Positions 1 to 5,935 of a stretch of 8,158 nt of DNA are shown one piece after another (the stretch's first letter is position 1; every line of letters begins with the position of its first letter). The notes under the pieces are model-generated. The model was given only the letters and a program-made list of their open reading frames with translations, did no database searches and had not been told where the DNA came from. Source of the stretch: UBA1151 sp963579925 (GTDB lineage Bacteria > Chloroflexota > Dehalococcoidia > Lucifugimonadales > Lucifugimonadaceae). The stretch covers positions 1 through 8,158 of the forward strand of contig CAUZJA010000124.1 in assembly GCA_963579925.1 (NCBI GenBank), given 5' to 3'. A program made the position numbers and the translations under genes.

Positions 1-537
1 GAACGCTCTGAGTGCAGCGAGGTTGTTCTGGGATGGGCTATCAAGGATTACCCACTTCCAGTTGCTGCTAACGGTTCCCACCCAGGGTGACTTGGCGGTA
101 GGTTGTTGCTGGCTGGCGCTACCGCGTTTCTCTATTACAAATGAACCGTTAGCATCATTCTTTGTACGCAAATTCAGCATCGCCTGTCGTGCTGTGCCGC
201 CGGTATCTGCAATAGCGGTCCTCGGATCCAGAAATCTACGGAAGTGACCGGTAGTAATCCCATGAGAATAGAGACATATCAGGCTGACAAGACTCAACAG
301 AGTGTCTGAATCATGCCGCCTTCTTGTGGGCACGACTTGGCCACCAATGACTAGCCTCGATGTGTTGAAATCTATGAATATGGTGTCTTCCGACAGGTAC
401 TCATCGCTATCAGGTGCCAGCTCTCGGATTTCTATGTCGCTGGAAGATGATTTGAGTATGGCTACCTCATTCCGATTGACCACGGATTGGCGTTCGAGGA
501 GCTTCCGGTAGTGATCCAAATCTTTCAACGCCCTCAA
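1..537 (-). CDS. C-terminal winged-helix-like segment, partial at left edge
   Basis: A minus-strand frame one position off from the preceding fragment is open for 179 codons, from just after a TGA at 538-540 to base 1. It has no ATG near its beginning. Candidates are TTG at 537 or GTG at 483, and a GAGGG lies 11 bases before a TTG (DLDHY region). The translation begins LRALKDLDHYRKLLERQS. Residues about 50-138 (bases roughly 390-125) resemble a winged helix of OmpR/BTAD type: a beta strand IFIDFNTSRLVIGGQVV, a helix DTLLSLVSLICLYSHG, a helix with TARQAMLNLRTK, then a hairpin SFVIEKRG. That fold call is from pattern only. The segment is most likely the C-terminal part of the dual-PRTase protein reached through a frameshift. 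A separate overlapping regulator gene is the alternative. Confidence 0.6.
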   Translation of the reverse strand, partial: MRALKDLDHYRKLLERQSVVNRNEVAILKSSSSDIEIRELAPDSDEYLSEDTIFIDFNTSRLVIGGQVVPTRRRHDSDTLLSLVSLICLYSHGITTGHFRRFLDPRTAIADTGGTARQAMLNLRTKNDANGSFVIEKRGSASQQQPTAKSPWVGTVSSNWKWVILDSPSQNNLAALRAF

Positions 538-1477
538 TCAGCGGATTCGCGCTGGATTGCGCTCTTATGGCACCTCGTCTTGCGAGCTGATCCCTCAGCG
601 TCTGCAACCGCCGGATGGTTGTTCGGATTTCACCGGGCGTCCGTTGGTTTACCAGCACGACTGCCATCACAGCTCCGTACTGTTGACTCTCTGAATCAAG
701 CGCGTCAGTTAGGGCGTCGAAGAGCCATTTTTCTTTGTCCAGATTTACGTCCCAGAGCGCTTTGAACAGGGCAACCGAAATACGATCAAGAGGCGATTTG
801 CCTTCCGAGACCAGATACCTACGGTACTGTTCGAACAGCTCTGCTAGATCGTTTTGTTGTTGTCTGCAGAGGTCGAGTGGGAGGGCATCAATCAGATCAG
901 ACGTAGCAAGAATCATTCGGAGATTGAGTTGTCCGAGAAGAAGTTGGCGCAGCATCTGAATTGCTGCTCGTGGCTGCAGAGATGATCCAAAATCGGTTGC
1001 CGCCACGGCAAACTCTGGACCCAACTCCAACGAACCATCTGGCATTTGCCAATCCGTCACCAGTTGGGTCCAATTCGCCAGGTTCTGGTCAGGGAATCGA
1101 TCCAGAAAGTGGGGATCCCACTCTCGCTGGCGTCGCCGGAACAGTCTGCCAACCAGCAACTCGGCATTTGCGAATGACTTCGGGCTATCGAACGCCTTCC
1201 GGAGCGGGTCTATGTTTGATCCATACCAAGCCGCGAACTGGCTGGACCAACCGGAGGTCTCATGCAATTTCTCCAACAGATCGAAATTGGTGTGACTGCG
1301 ACAGCGATTCCTGTCTGACCGCTGAAGCGCCGCCACATAGGCCGCAGAAAAAGGAATATCCCTCTCTTTAATCGTCCTGATCAATTCGTAGTGGTCATCA
1401 CCACGATCTCCATACACAGTGGAAACGATTCCAAGCACCTGGCCGCCGCTACGTTCAACGTACGTCAGCATGCCCAT
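467..1477 (-). CDS. Second-PRTase C-terminal half and helical region, fragment
   Basis: 336 codons from the ATG at 1477, but the meaningful sequence begins earlier, right after the TGA at 1556. Residues encoded at 1519-1478 give the PRPP-loop-like CILIDDQVFNSDTI, which an ATG start at 1477 would cut off. After GIVSTVYGDRGDDH the rest looks helical, rich in Leu, Arg and Glu (for example QQQNDLAELFEQYRRYL), with no membrane segment and no family I recognise. The last residues before the TGA at 467-469 (about GSLPEAPRTPIRGQSE) look like out-of-frame translation, because the overlapping frame from 537 leftwards is much more protein-like. The genuine frame probably changes between 540 and 470. Confidence 0.6.
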   Translation of the reverse strand: MGMLTYVERSGGQVLGIVSTVYGDRGDDHYELIRTIKERDIPFSAAYVAALQRSDRNRCRSHTNFDLLEKLHETSGWSSQFAAWYGSNIDPLRKAFDSPKSFANAELLVGRLFRRRQREWDPHFLDRFPDQNLANWTQLVTDWQMPDGSLELGPEFAVAATDFGSSLQPRAAIQMLRQLLLGQLNLRMILATSDLIDALPLDLCRQQQNDLAELFEQYRRYLVSEGKSPLDRISVALFKALWDVNLDKEKWLFDALTDALDSESQQYGAVMAVVLVNQRTPGEIRTTIRRLQTLRDQLARRGAIRAQSSANPLIEGVERFGSLPEAPRTPIRGQSE

Positions 1478-1555
1478 GATGGTGTCGGAATTGAAAACCT
1501 GATCGTCGATCAGGATGCATTTCTTGCCGGGCGGTAGTGTTACCGCGGAACTACC

Positions 1556-2629
1556 TCATCGCCGACTGTGAGTGTCTCTGGTCACGATGTGCGGACCCTG
1601 CAACTGCTCATACTGCCGGGCGAGCTCACCAGCAAGAATCGTTGAGCCACGACTCGGCGAAGTGACCAGATAGATCGGTTCCGCGTCCGTAGGGGACTTC
1701 GCTCTGATCGCGTTTTCTATCTCGTGGCCCGCCCATTGGGTGATGTCATCCCACAGATCGGTGGCATCGCGGAGCCTGGAGACATCCAGCACCTGACCAT
1801 CGTGACAGTGGTTGTATTCCACCTGATGCTCAACCTGACCGATGTTCCTGGCCTGTAGCGCTCCCAGCCAAAATTCTGACCAGGATAGGTCGCTGCGAAG
1901 TATCTGAGTGCCGGGGTCGATCGCCTCCGTGCCCGCAGATACGGACACTCTTCGGGCGTATGAACTCCACAGCAGCGCGTAAGGCTTCCCAGATTTGCAT
2001 TCCCTGCACTGCGCCGCGTCTGGATATACCGGATCGATAACTTGAGTTAGCCAGTTGGCCCCGGAAAATGCCGGCGGGTGGGGCAGGGCATGCGTCTGTT
2101 CTCGTGTCCACTCAACCAGTTGGCGACTATTTCGAAGCTCGATTGAATCAAGAACGCTTTGCAGCTGCGCACTTCGTTCGAAGTTCAGGATTCCCGCTAC
2201 TGCCCCAACATATACACCAGCTCGATCGACCTCATCTGACAGCTTCCGAATTGTTTCGCCAGCGCAAAGCACATCCGTCAAAAGCAGCACTCGTTTGCCA
2301 TGTATTGCGTCCTCATCCAGGTCTGAAATCTCTGGTTGACCGCCTGAGAGTGAGTCTTTGACCCGAACTACGTAGCCAACTCTTTCTTCTGCCCCCGCGC
2401 TAAGGCTTGATGCCAGCCGAATTGCCAGTTGGATCCCCGGCTCGGCCCACGGGATGATTACATCGATTGACTTGCTTCGGAGCTCCTTCGCAAGGTGGAA
2501 TGCGAGCAGATCAGCAACACCCTCAAGTTCCAGCAACGGTCCAAGCCGGTACCAAATTGGGATATGCGAACCACCCGGCCTAATGAAGTGGTGCTCACCA
2601 TGACCATTGGAGTGCTCGGCGGAATCCAC
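1556..2629 (-). CDS. Phosphoribosyltransferase-domain fragment (PRTase 1 plus first half of PRTase 2)
   Basis: 357 codons if read from the GTG at 2629, although open frame extends back to 2698. PRTase 1: the early strand and helix IDVIIPWAEPGIQLAIRLA (residues about 55-73) are followed by the PRPP-loop counterpart VLLLTDVLCAGETI (114-127). The family form is hydrophobic strand, D-D/E, then T-G-x-T. Here the acidic pair is reduced to T-D and the loop reads A-G-E-T. A linker holds C208-x2-C211, a possible metal site with no visible partner pair. PRTase 2 starts at about 318 with IYLVTSPSRGSTILAGELA and reaches HIVTRD before TGA, so it lacks its PRPP loop unless the downstream fragment is joined. 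The reaction and substrate cannot be deduced. A regulatory or defence-linked PRTase is as possible as a salvage enzyme. Confidence 0.65.
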   Translation of the reverse strand: MDSAEHSNGHGEHHFIRPGGSHIPIWYRLGPLLELEGVADLLAFHLAKELRSKSIDVIIPWAEPGIQLAIRLASSLSAGAEERVGYVVRVKDSLSGGQPEISDLDEDAIHGKRVLLLTDVLCAGETIRKLSDEVDRAGVYVGAVAGILNFERSAQLQSVLDSIELRNSRQLVEWTREQTHALPHPPAFSGANWLTQVIDPVYPDAAQCRECKSGKPYALLWSSYARRVSVSAGTEAIDPGTQILRSDLSWSEFWLGALQARNIGQVEHQVEYNHCHDGQVLDVSRLRDATDLWDDITQWAGHEIENAIRAKSPTDAEPIYLVTSPSRGSTILAGELARQYEQLQGPHIVTRDTHSRR

Positions 2630-2698
2630 AAGCGCATCGGAAATAAGCCTTGAAAGGTGATCCGCTATTTGCTCTTGATCATCTGATGCGTCGACGAC

Positions 2699-3031
2699 CT
2701 AGCATTTACCTGATGAGATGAACAAGCTGGTTGCGTCCGGCACCAGCTTGTCAGGGCCGGTCTGCAGTCGCATGGGCACGGAACCCTGGACCGACGCAGG
2801 GTTGGTCTCCCGATACGATTCCACAAAGTTCATCAGACTGGTGCCGTCGATGTTGACTAGCAGGTGCGAAGCAGCGCTGTTGACGCAATCCTGAACAATC
2901 GCATCCAATTCACTGGCCATGTGGCGGGGGGTAGTGCCAGCAAAATCCCATATGGATGGGCCTAACCGTGTGCTCTGTATATCGAACTGACGGCCTGTTA
3001 CAGCGAGCGGTATGTAGTGATCCCAATTCAT
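2699..3031 (-). CDS. N-terminal fragment of the dual-PRTase gene, unknown domain
   Basis: This 110-codon piece begins at ATG with GGGGGAG five bases upstream, so the start is well supported. It opens MNWDHYIPLAVTG and contains HLLVNIDGTSLMNFVESYRE. I recognise no family, and no signal peptide or membrane segment is visible. It ends with ...FISSGKC followed by TAG. The frame stays open beyond the TAG with protein-like sequence (VVDASDDQEQIADHLSRL), and no ATG, GTG or TTG occurs there until the GTG at 2629. That gap is why I treat the stop as an interruption of a longer protein. It could instead be a complete small protein translated ahead of the PRTase gene. Confidence 0.6.
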   Translation of the reverse strand: MNWDHYIPLAVTGRQFDIQSTRLGPSIWDFAGTTPRHMASELDAIVQDCVNSAASHLLVNIDGTSLMNFVESYRETNPASVQGSVPMRLQTGPDKLVPDATSLFISSGKC

Positions 3032-3036
3032 GGCTA

Positions 3037-3043
3037 CTCCCCC
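3037..3043 (-). promoter_or_regulatory. Ribosome binding site for the 3031 start
   Basis: GGGGGAG on the minus strand, five bases before the ATG. It fixes the start of the large broken gene. A TAGAAT hexamer about 32 bases before the ATG could be a -10 box, but no good -35 accompanies it. Confidence 0.55.
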
Positions 3044-3177
3044 GGCATCTGAGGTGGAGAATTCTAACCGGACGCGCTCAATCCGATAAGTCCATTGGAA
3101 CCGAGTTTAGCCACTATCGCAGCGATTAAGATGGAGTTTTGATTCTCAGGCGCAGCACTGAGCCCGGAATGTGGGTT

Positions 3178-3254
<77 letters not shown>

Positions 3255-3330
3255 GAGATTGGGCGGCCGCAGGTGCCGCTTCCCTTAAAGGAATGATAAA
3301 CGTCTGGAGGTGTGTGCGGACAGGTGGTAG

Positions 3331-4065
3331 CTAGTCAGATCCTGTTGGTTCAGATTGAGCTGACTCTGAACGCAACTCTCTCACCTGATGCCACACGAAC
3401 CAGGCGATTGCCAGCAAGACTATTCCTATGATCGGCAGCTCGTATGGGGCAAGGTTCTCCGCCACGTCTTCCCATCGCTCACCAAGCTTGTACCCAGCCC
3501 ACGCAAGTCCAATTGACCATGGCAGCGCTCCTATGAACGAGTAGATAGAGAATTTCCAAAGATTCATCCCCGCGACACCGGCAGGAAAGCTGATAACACC
3601 TCTAATTAACGGGATAAGTCTGGCAACAAACACAGTGAGATCGCCGTGTTTTTCAAAAAACTTATCTCCGCGGTCGAGATCACTCTTTGAGATGAGAACG
3701 TACTTTCCGTAACGGTTCAGGAACGGGCGTCCGCCTTTCATTCCCACCCAGTAGGCGATCAGCGACCCCACAAGGTTGCCAAATGCTCCCACGAACCCGG
3801 CCAGGATCACGAACCAGACGCTGAGACCCTCTTCCAGGATCAGTTTCCACCCGGCCATTGGCATGACAACTTCACTGGGCAGGGGAGCGACGGCGTTTTC
3901 AAGCGCCATCAAGATGATGATGCCAAACCAGCCGGTCTTGTCGTAGAACCATCCGGCGCTGTCCAGGAATGGTCCATCGATGAAATCGAATATGCCGAGG
4001 GCTGCAATTATCTGGAACGACTCAAGTTGTAATGGCAAGTTCACACCGGTGAATACTCCCTGCAC
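3331..4065 (-). CDS. DedA-family membrane protein
   Basis: 244 residues, about usual for the family (SNARE-associated Golgi protein / DedA domain). Family members are inner-membrane proteins linked to membrane homeostasis, and several act as flippases for lipid carriers such as undecaprenyl phosphate. The substrate here is not determinable. Hydrophobic stretches lie at about 46-60, 82-107, 144-165, 172-192 and 210-226. Family signatures are present: E56 with PLPSE (61-65) in the N-terminal re-entrant region, FVARLIPLIR (146-155) with R149 and R155, the following AGVAGM (162-167), and GALPW (179-183). The C-terminus is charged. The first start is GTG at 4065, but a GTG at 4044 (residue 8) has AGGGAG 11 bases upstream and may be the real start. 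It ends in TAG and appears intact. No neighbouring gene suggests a specific lipid pathway. Confidence 0.93.
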   Translation of the reverse strand: MQGVFTGVNLPLQLESFQIIAALGIFDFIDGPFLDSAGWFYDKTGWFGIIILMALENAVAPLPSEVVMPMAGWKLILEEGLSVWFVILAGFVGAFGNLVGSLIAYWVGMKGGRPFLNRYGKYVLISKSDLDRGDKFFEKHGDLTVFVARLIPLIRGVISFPAGVAGMNLWKFSIYSFIGALPWSIGLAWAGYKLGERWEDVAENLAPYELPIIGIVLLAIAWFVWHQVRELRSESAQSEPTGSD

Positions 4066-4598
4066 AGGCCTTGGAGTTAGGAGGGCAGGGGAGAGGCTGG
4101 TAAACGCTATAAACGCCTCGATGACATTAAGCGGTTCATGAATGCGCAGTTTACCAAAGCAATCTCAGCATCAAGCCACGAGGATTGATCTCCTGATCGT
4201 GAAATCGACGGAGAGGGCGGGATGTCTGAAATTCGGGGTTGGGGTTACTTGTGCAATTAGTAGAGGGTCTTCGATGTATGGGTTGCGTCACAACGAACCG
4301 GGACATTGCACAGCAGTGAAGCGCCGAGTCTGTATCTGGGGTTGTCCCGGACATCTTTAGCAGCAGCAACGACCTATATATCCGTATCCGTGTAGCTGCC
4401 GGGATGGAAAACAGCACCCCGCAGACCGATTTATGGCCCATTTGAGTGCGATTCGATTACTGATGAGAGCCAATCCACTAGGTATTCTGGCGTAGGGAAT
4501 ACATGGAATTCCTACTCATAATATCCTTAGTTTCATATTAGTACAAAGAAAATATTGTAAAAGAATACTGATAGGCACAGACAATCATTGAAAACTTA
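4066..4598. other. Gene-poor interval upstream of DedA
   Basis: No convincing protein gene is visible on either strand. The two longest open frames (plus 4142-4360, minus 4151-4441) oppose each other, lack ribosome sites and read as low-quality protein. The interval contains an 8-bp inverted repeat, CCGGGACA (4298-4305) and TGTCCCGG (4343-4350), with a 37-base loop that could fold in RNA. Beyond about 4480 it becomes AT-rich with nested repeats around GGTATTC, GAATAC and GGAATTCC (4481-4510). These are likely regulatory or degenerate DNA. Confidence 0.5.
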
Positions 4599-4628
4599 TT
4601 GACTTTCGCGCGAGTGATTCAATAACGT
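4599..4628 (+). promoter_or_regulatory. Candidate promoter for the HTH gene
   Basis: TTGACT (4599-4604) is followed after 18 bases by TAACGT (4623-4628), or after 17 by ATAACG. The -35 is good and the -10 is weak. The site lies in an AT-rich stretch about 105 bases before the ATG at 4734, and the -10 lies inside a perfect palindrome. Confidence 0.35.
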
Positions 4629-4633
4629 TATTG
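4620..4633. promoter_or_regulatory. Perfect 14-bp palindrome, candidate operator
   Basis: CAATAACGTTATTG equals its own reverse complement. It overlaps the candidate -10 box and sits about 100 bases upstream of a small helix-turn-helix gene. A dimeric repressor site is the natural reading, and autoregulation is possible. No second copy was noticed in the window. Confidence 0.4.
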
Positions 4634-4733
4634 GTGTCGGTAGGCGGGGCCACGTGCTCCTGAATTTCCCGGTTGTGATTGAGCGGACACTCGATCGCAG
4701 CACAGGTACTTAGAGAGGTAACTGAGAAACCAG

Positions 4734-4967
4734 ATGGCCCCCATCAGGAAAACGGCAAAGATGCGTGCGATTGAGCGCAAGCATCGTCGTGAGCTTGAGG
4801 AACTGCTGCCAGAGATGGTGAACGAGTTCGGACTGTCGGAGACGGCGGACCGGCTGGGTATCAGCAAATCTAATCTCGGTTACTGGCTACTTAAGTTCCA
4901 GATACGAGTGGAACGAGTAGCTCTCAAGCCCGGGGAAGAGATAGAGATCAGACGAGTTCGCAGCTAA
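4734..4967 (+). CDS. Small helix-turn-helix DNA-binding protein
   Basis: 77 residues and strongly basic at the N-terminus (MAPIRKTAKMRAIERKHRRE). Residues 34-54 form a clear helix-turn-helix pattern: LSETADRLGIS, then SNLGYWLLKF, with the usual A at the helix 2 position and G at the turn (G42). A short tail, VALKPGEEIEIRRVRS, suggests a final strand pair. There is no sensor or dimer domain, so it may bind DNA alone or as a homodimer. The start is supported by AGAGAGG 15 bases upstream, which is long spacing. An internal ATG at codon 10 (4761) is possible. It ends in TAA with a GC-rich hairpin 28 bases later. The target is unknown; the palindrome at 4620-4633 is a candidate. It resembles the HTH of resolvase, Fis or transposase-like proteins in general form only. 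Confidence 0.75.
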   Translation: MAPIRKTAKMRAIERKHRRELEELLPEMVNEFGLSETADRLGISKSNLGYWLLKFQIRVERVALKPGEEIEIRRVRS

Positions 4968-4994
4968 CACCCGTCAAAACAAGCTGCCTCACAT

Positions 4995-5034
4995 ATCGCC
5001 GCCGGTTGGCAATCCCCCTCGCCCCGGCGGCGAT
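4995..5034 (+). terminator. GC-rich hairpin after the HTH gene
   Basis: ATCGCCGCCGG (4995-5005) pairs perfectly with CCGGCGGCGAT (5024-5034) around an 18-base loop. No run of T follows, so intrinsic termination is unproven. It may be a Rho-assisted terminator or an RNA-stabilising hairpin. Confidence 0.45.
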
Positions 5035-5134
5035 TCGCGTTAAGAAATGTCTTCAGTATTCAGTACTCATCCCAGCAAGGGCCTTCTAAGGTTCTCGAGG
5101 GGTGTCATTCTTCTATAGAAGGTTGAATTCCTAA

Positions 5135-5164
5135 TTGACCCTCCAACGAGCGCGCTGGTAGATT
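5135..5164 (+). promoter_or_regulatory. Candidate promoter for the cytochrome c gene
   Basis: TTGACC (5135-5140), an 18-base spacer and TAGATT (5159-5164), about 70 bases before the GTG start. Just upstream are the perfect 10-bp palindrome TTCTATAGAA (5111-5120) and an inverted repeat CCTTCTA/TAGAAGG (5082-5088, 5116-5122), which could be regulator sites. Confidence 0.45.
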
Positions 5165-5233
5165 GGGTTACGTACAGAATTCATCGTGTTTCTTACCGTC
5201 ATAAGACCAAATAATCACAAGTGAGGTAGTGGA

Positions 5234-5719
5234 GTGCGCTCAGAGCGTCTCTCAATCATTGTTGGCGTCGTCGGGCTTATCGCCTTGATCGGTATCGCCT
5301 GTACGTCTGACGTATCCGAGGCAACGCGGGTTCCAACGCCTGAATTTGACCCTACCCCGGCCGGTGAAGTCGCCCCAGTTGCAACTCAACCAGCCGCCGC
5401 AGGTGCGACAGAGGTGCCCGCGGCCGGCGCTCCAGCGGGAGATGCGGGCAACGGAGAAGCGGTATTCCAGAGCAACGGATGCTCAGGCTGCCACTCAACA
5501 GGCGACAACACAATCGTCGGGCCTGGTCTCAAAGGTGTGGGCGCCAGAGCAGGCGACAGAGTCGCAGGACTTACCGCTGACGAGTACATCACGGCATCGA
5601 TCAAGGATCCTGGAGCCTTCGTGGTCGATGGTTTCACGAACGCAATGCCGAACATTTTCGGCTCCATGGATGATGGCGACCTTCAAGATCTTGTTGCGTA
5701 CTTGAAGTCGCTCAACTAA
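5234..5719 (+). CDS. Lipid-anchored mono-haem cytochrome c
   Basis: 161 residues from a GTG start with GTGAGG/GGAG upstream. The N-terminus is a lipoprotein signal: charged MRSER, hydrophobic core, lipobox I-G-I-A-C with C23 as the predicted lipidated residue. A Pro/Ala/Thr-rich flexible linker (about 30-70) tethers the haem domain. In the domain, CSGCH (83-87) is the haem c attachment site with H87 as axial ligand. VGPGLKGVG (95-103) is the usual following loop, and M138 in TNAMPN is the likely second axial ligand. The closing helix DLQDLVAYLKSL matches class I cytochromes. It should carry electrons on the outer face of the cytoplasmic membrane, for example to a terminal oxidase. The partner is not encoded nearby. 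It is a single-gene unit ended by a strong hairpin, and intact. Confidence 0.93.
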   Translation: MRSERLSIIVGVVGLIALIGIACTSDVSEATRVPTPEFDPTPAGEVAPVATQPAAAGATEVPAAGAPAGDAGNGEAVFQSNGCSGCHSTGDNTIVGPGLKGVGARAGDRVAGLTADEYITASIKDPGAFVVDGFTNAMPNIFGSMDDGDLQDLVAYLKSLN

Positions 5720-5737
5720 TCCAGATCAGCATGATTC

Positions 5738-5767
5738 AAACGGCCACCGTAACCCGGTGGCCGTTTT
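5738..5767 (+). terminator. Intrinsic terminator after cytochrome c
   Basis: A perfect 12-bp stem, AAACGGCCACCG (5738-5749) with CGGTGGCCGTTT (5755-5766), encloses a 5-base loop and ends in TTTT followed by GGTTT. It sits 18 bases after the stop codon and separates cytochrome c from dnaN. Confidence 0.88.
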
Positions 5768-5872
5768 GGTTTGGGAAAGTTGCCAACACTAACCGCTAGA
5801 TATTCCGAATTGCGGACCGCAAACTACAAGGCCTCGCGTACGGTCGGACGCACGCATCGCGCACGCGGGCAT

Positions 5873-5900
5873 TTGACGTAGATAGCGCATCCAATATGAT
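5873..5900 (+). promoter_or_regulatory. Promoter of dnaN
   Basis: TTGACG (5873-5878), a 16-base spacer and TATGAT (5895-5900) are each one base from consensus. The distance to the ATG at 5936 is 35 bases, with GAGG before the start. About 50 bases upstream is a 13-bp dyad, TTGCGG-A-CCGCAA (5810-5822). No DnaA box (TTATCCACA-like) was seen. Confidence 0.68.
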
Positions 5901-5935
5901 CAAGATCCAAAACAACTGCTAGAGGCAAGCCGTAC

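Larger units (their letters stand above)
1..3031 (-). pseudogene. Interrupted multidomain gene: dual phosphoribosyltransferase, helical region, winged-helix-like C-terminus (partial)
   Basis: Seen directly: three open stretches (3031-2702, 2698-1559, 1555-470) lie in the same minus-strand frame, separated only by single stop codons (TAG 2699-2701, TGA 1556-1558). A fourth stretch (537-1) continues in another frame to the left edge. The TGA falls inside a PRTase fold, between the strand ending HIVTRD and the PRPP loop CILIDDQVFNSDT, so the two sides belong to one domain. Order from the N-terminus: unknown region (about 110 codons), PRTase 1, linker with CREC, PRTase 2, about 300 residues of mostly helical character, winged-helix-like end. 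Total over 1,000 codons, incomplete. The start ATG has a strong ribosome site. Family knowledge: PRTase folds bind PRPP in salvage enzymes or act as regulators. The substrate here is unknown. Inference: a decayed or mis-assembled single gene. The alternative is several coupled genes, which fits the last junction better than the first two. Confidence 0.72.

Noticed and set aside
487..1371. Plus-strand open frames at 487-765, 735-959 and 961-1371
   Set aside because: They oppose the minus-strand gene that shows recognisable PRTase and helical sequence, and they lack ribosome sites and protein-like composition.
1830..2361. Other open frames over the PRTase region (minus 1830-2111, plus 2055-2339 and 2068-2361)
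   Set aside because: They are alternative-frame readings of the clear PRTase 1 coding sequence, rich in Ser/Arg/Pro as expected of shadows.
1..3031. Genetic-code change or stop-codon recoding as a general explanation for the interruptions
   Set aside because: All three stop codons appear both as interruptions and as normal ends of intact genes in this window.
4142..4441. Overlapping opposite frames between DedA and the HTH gene
   Set aside because: No ribosome site, no family resemblance, and each is the shadow of the other.
5346..5705. Alternative frames inside cytochrome c (both strands)
   Set aside because: The frame with lipobox, CxxCH and axial Met is unambiguous.
5800..5935. Replication origin next to dnaN
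   Set aside because: No DnaA-box cluster or AT-rich unwinding region is visible; the stretch is CG-rich with one short dyad.
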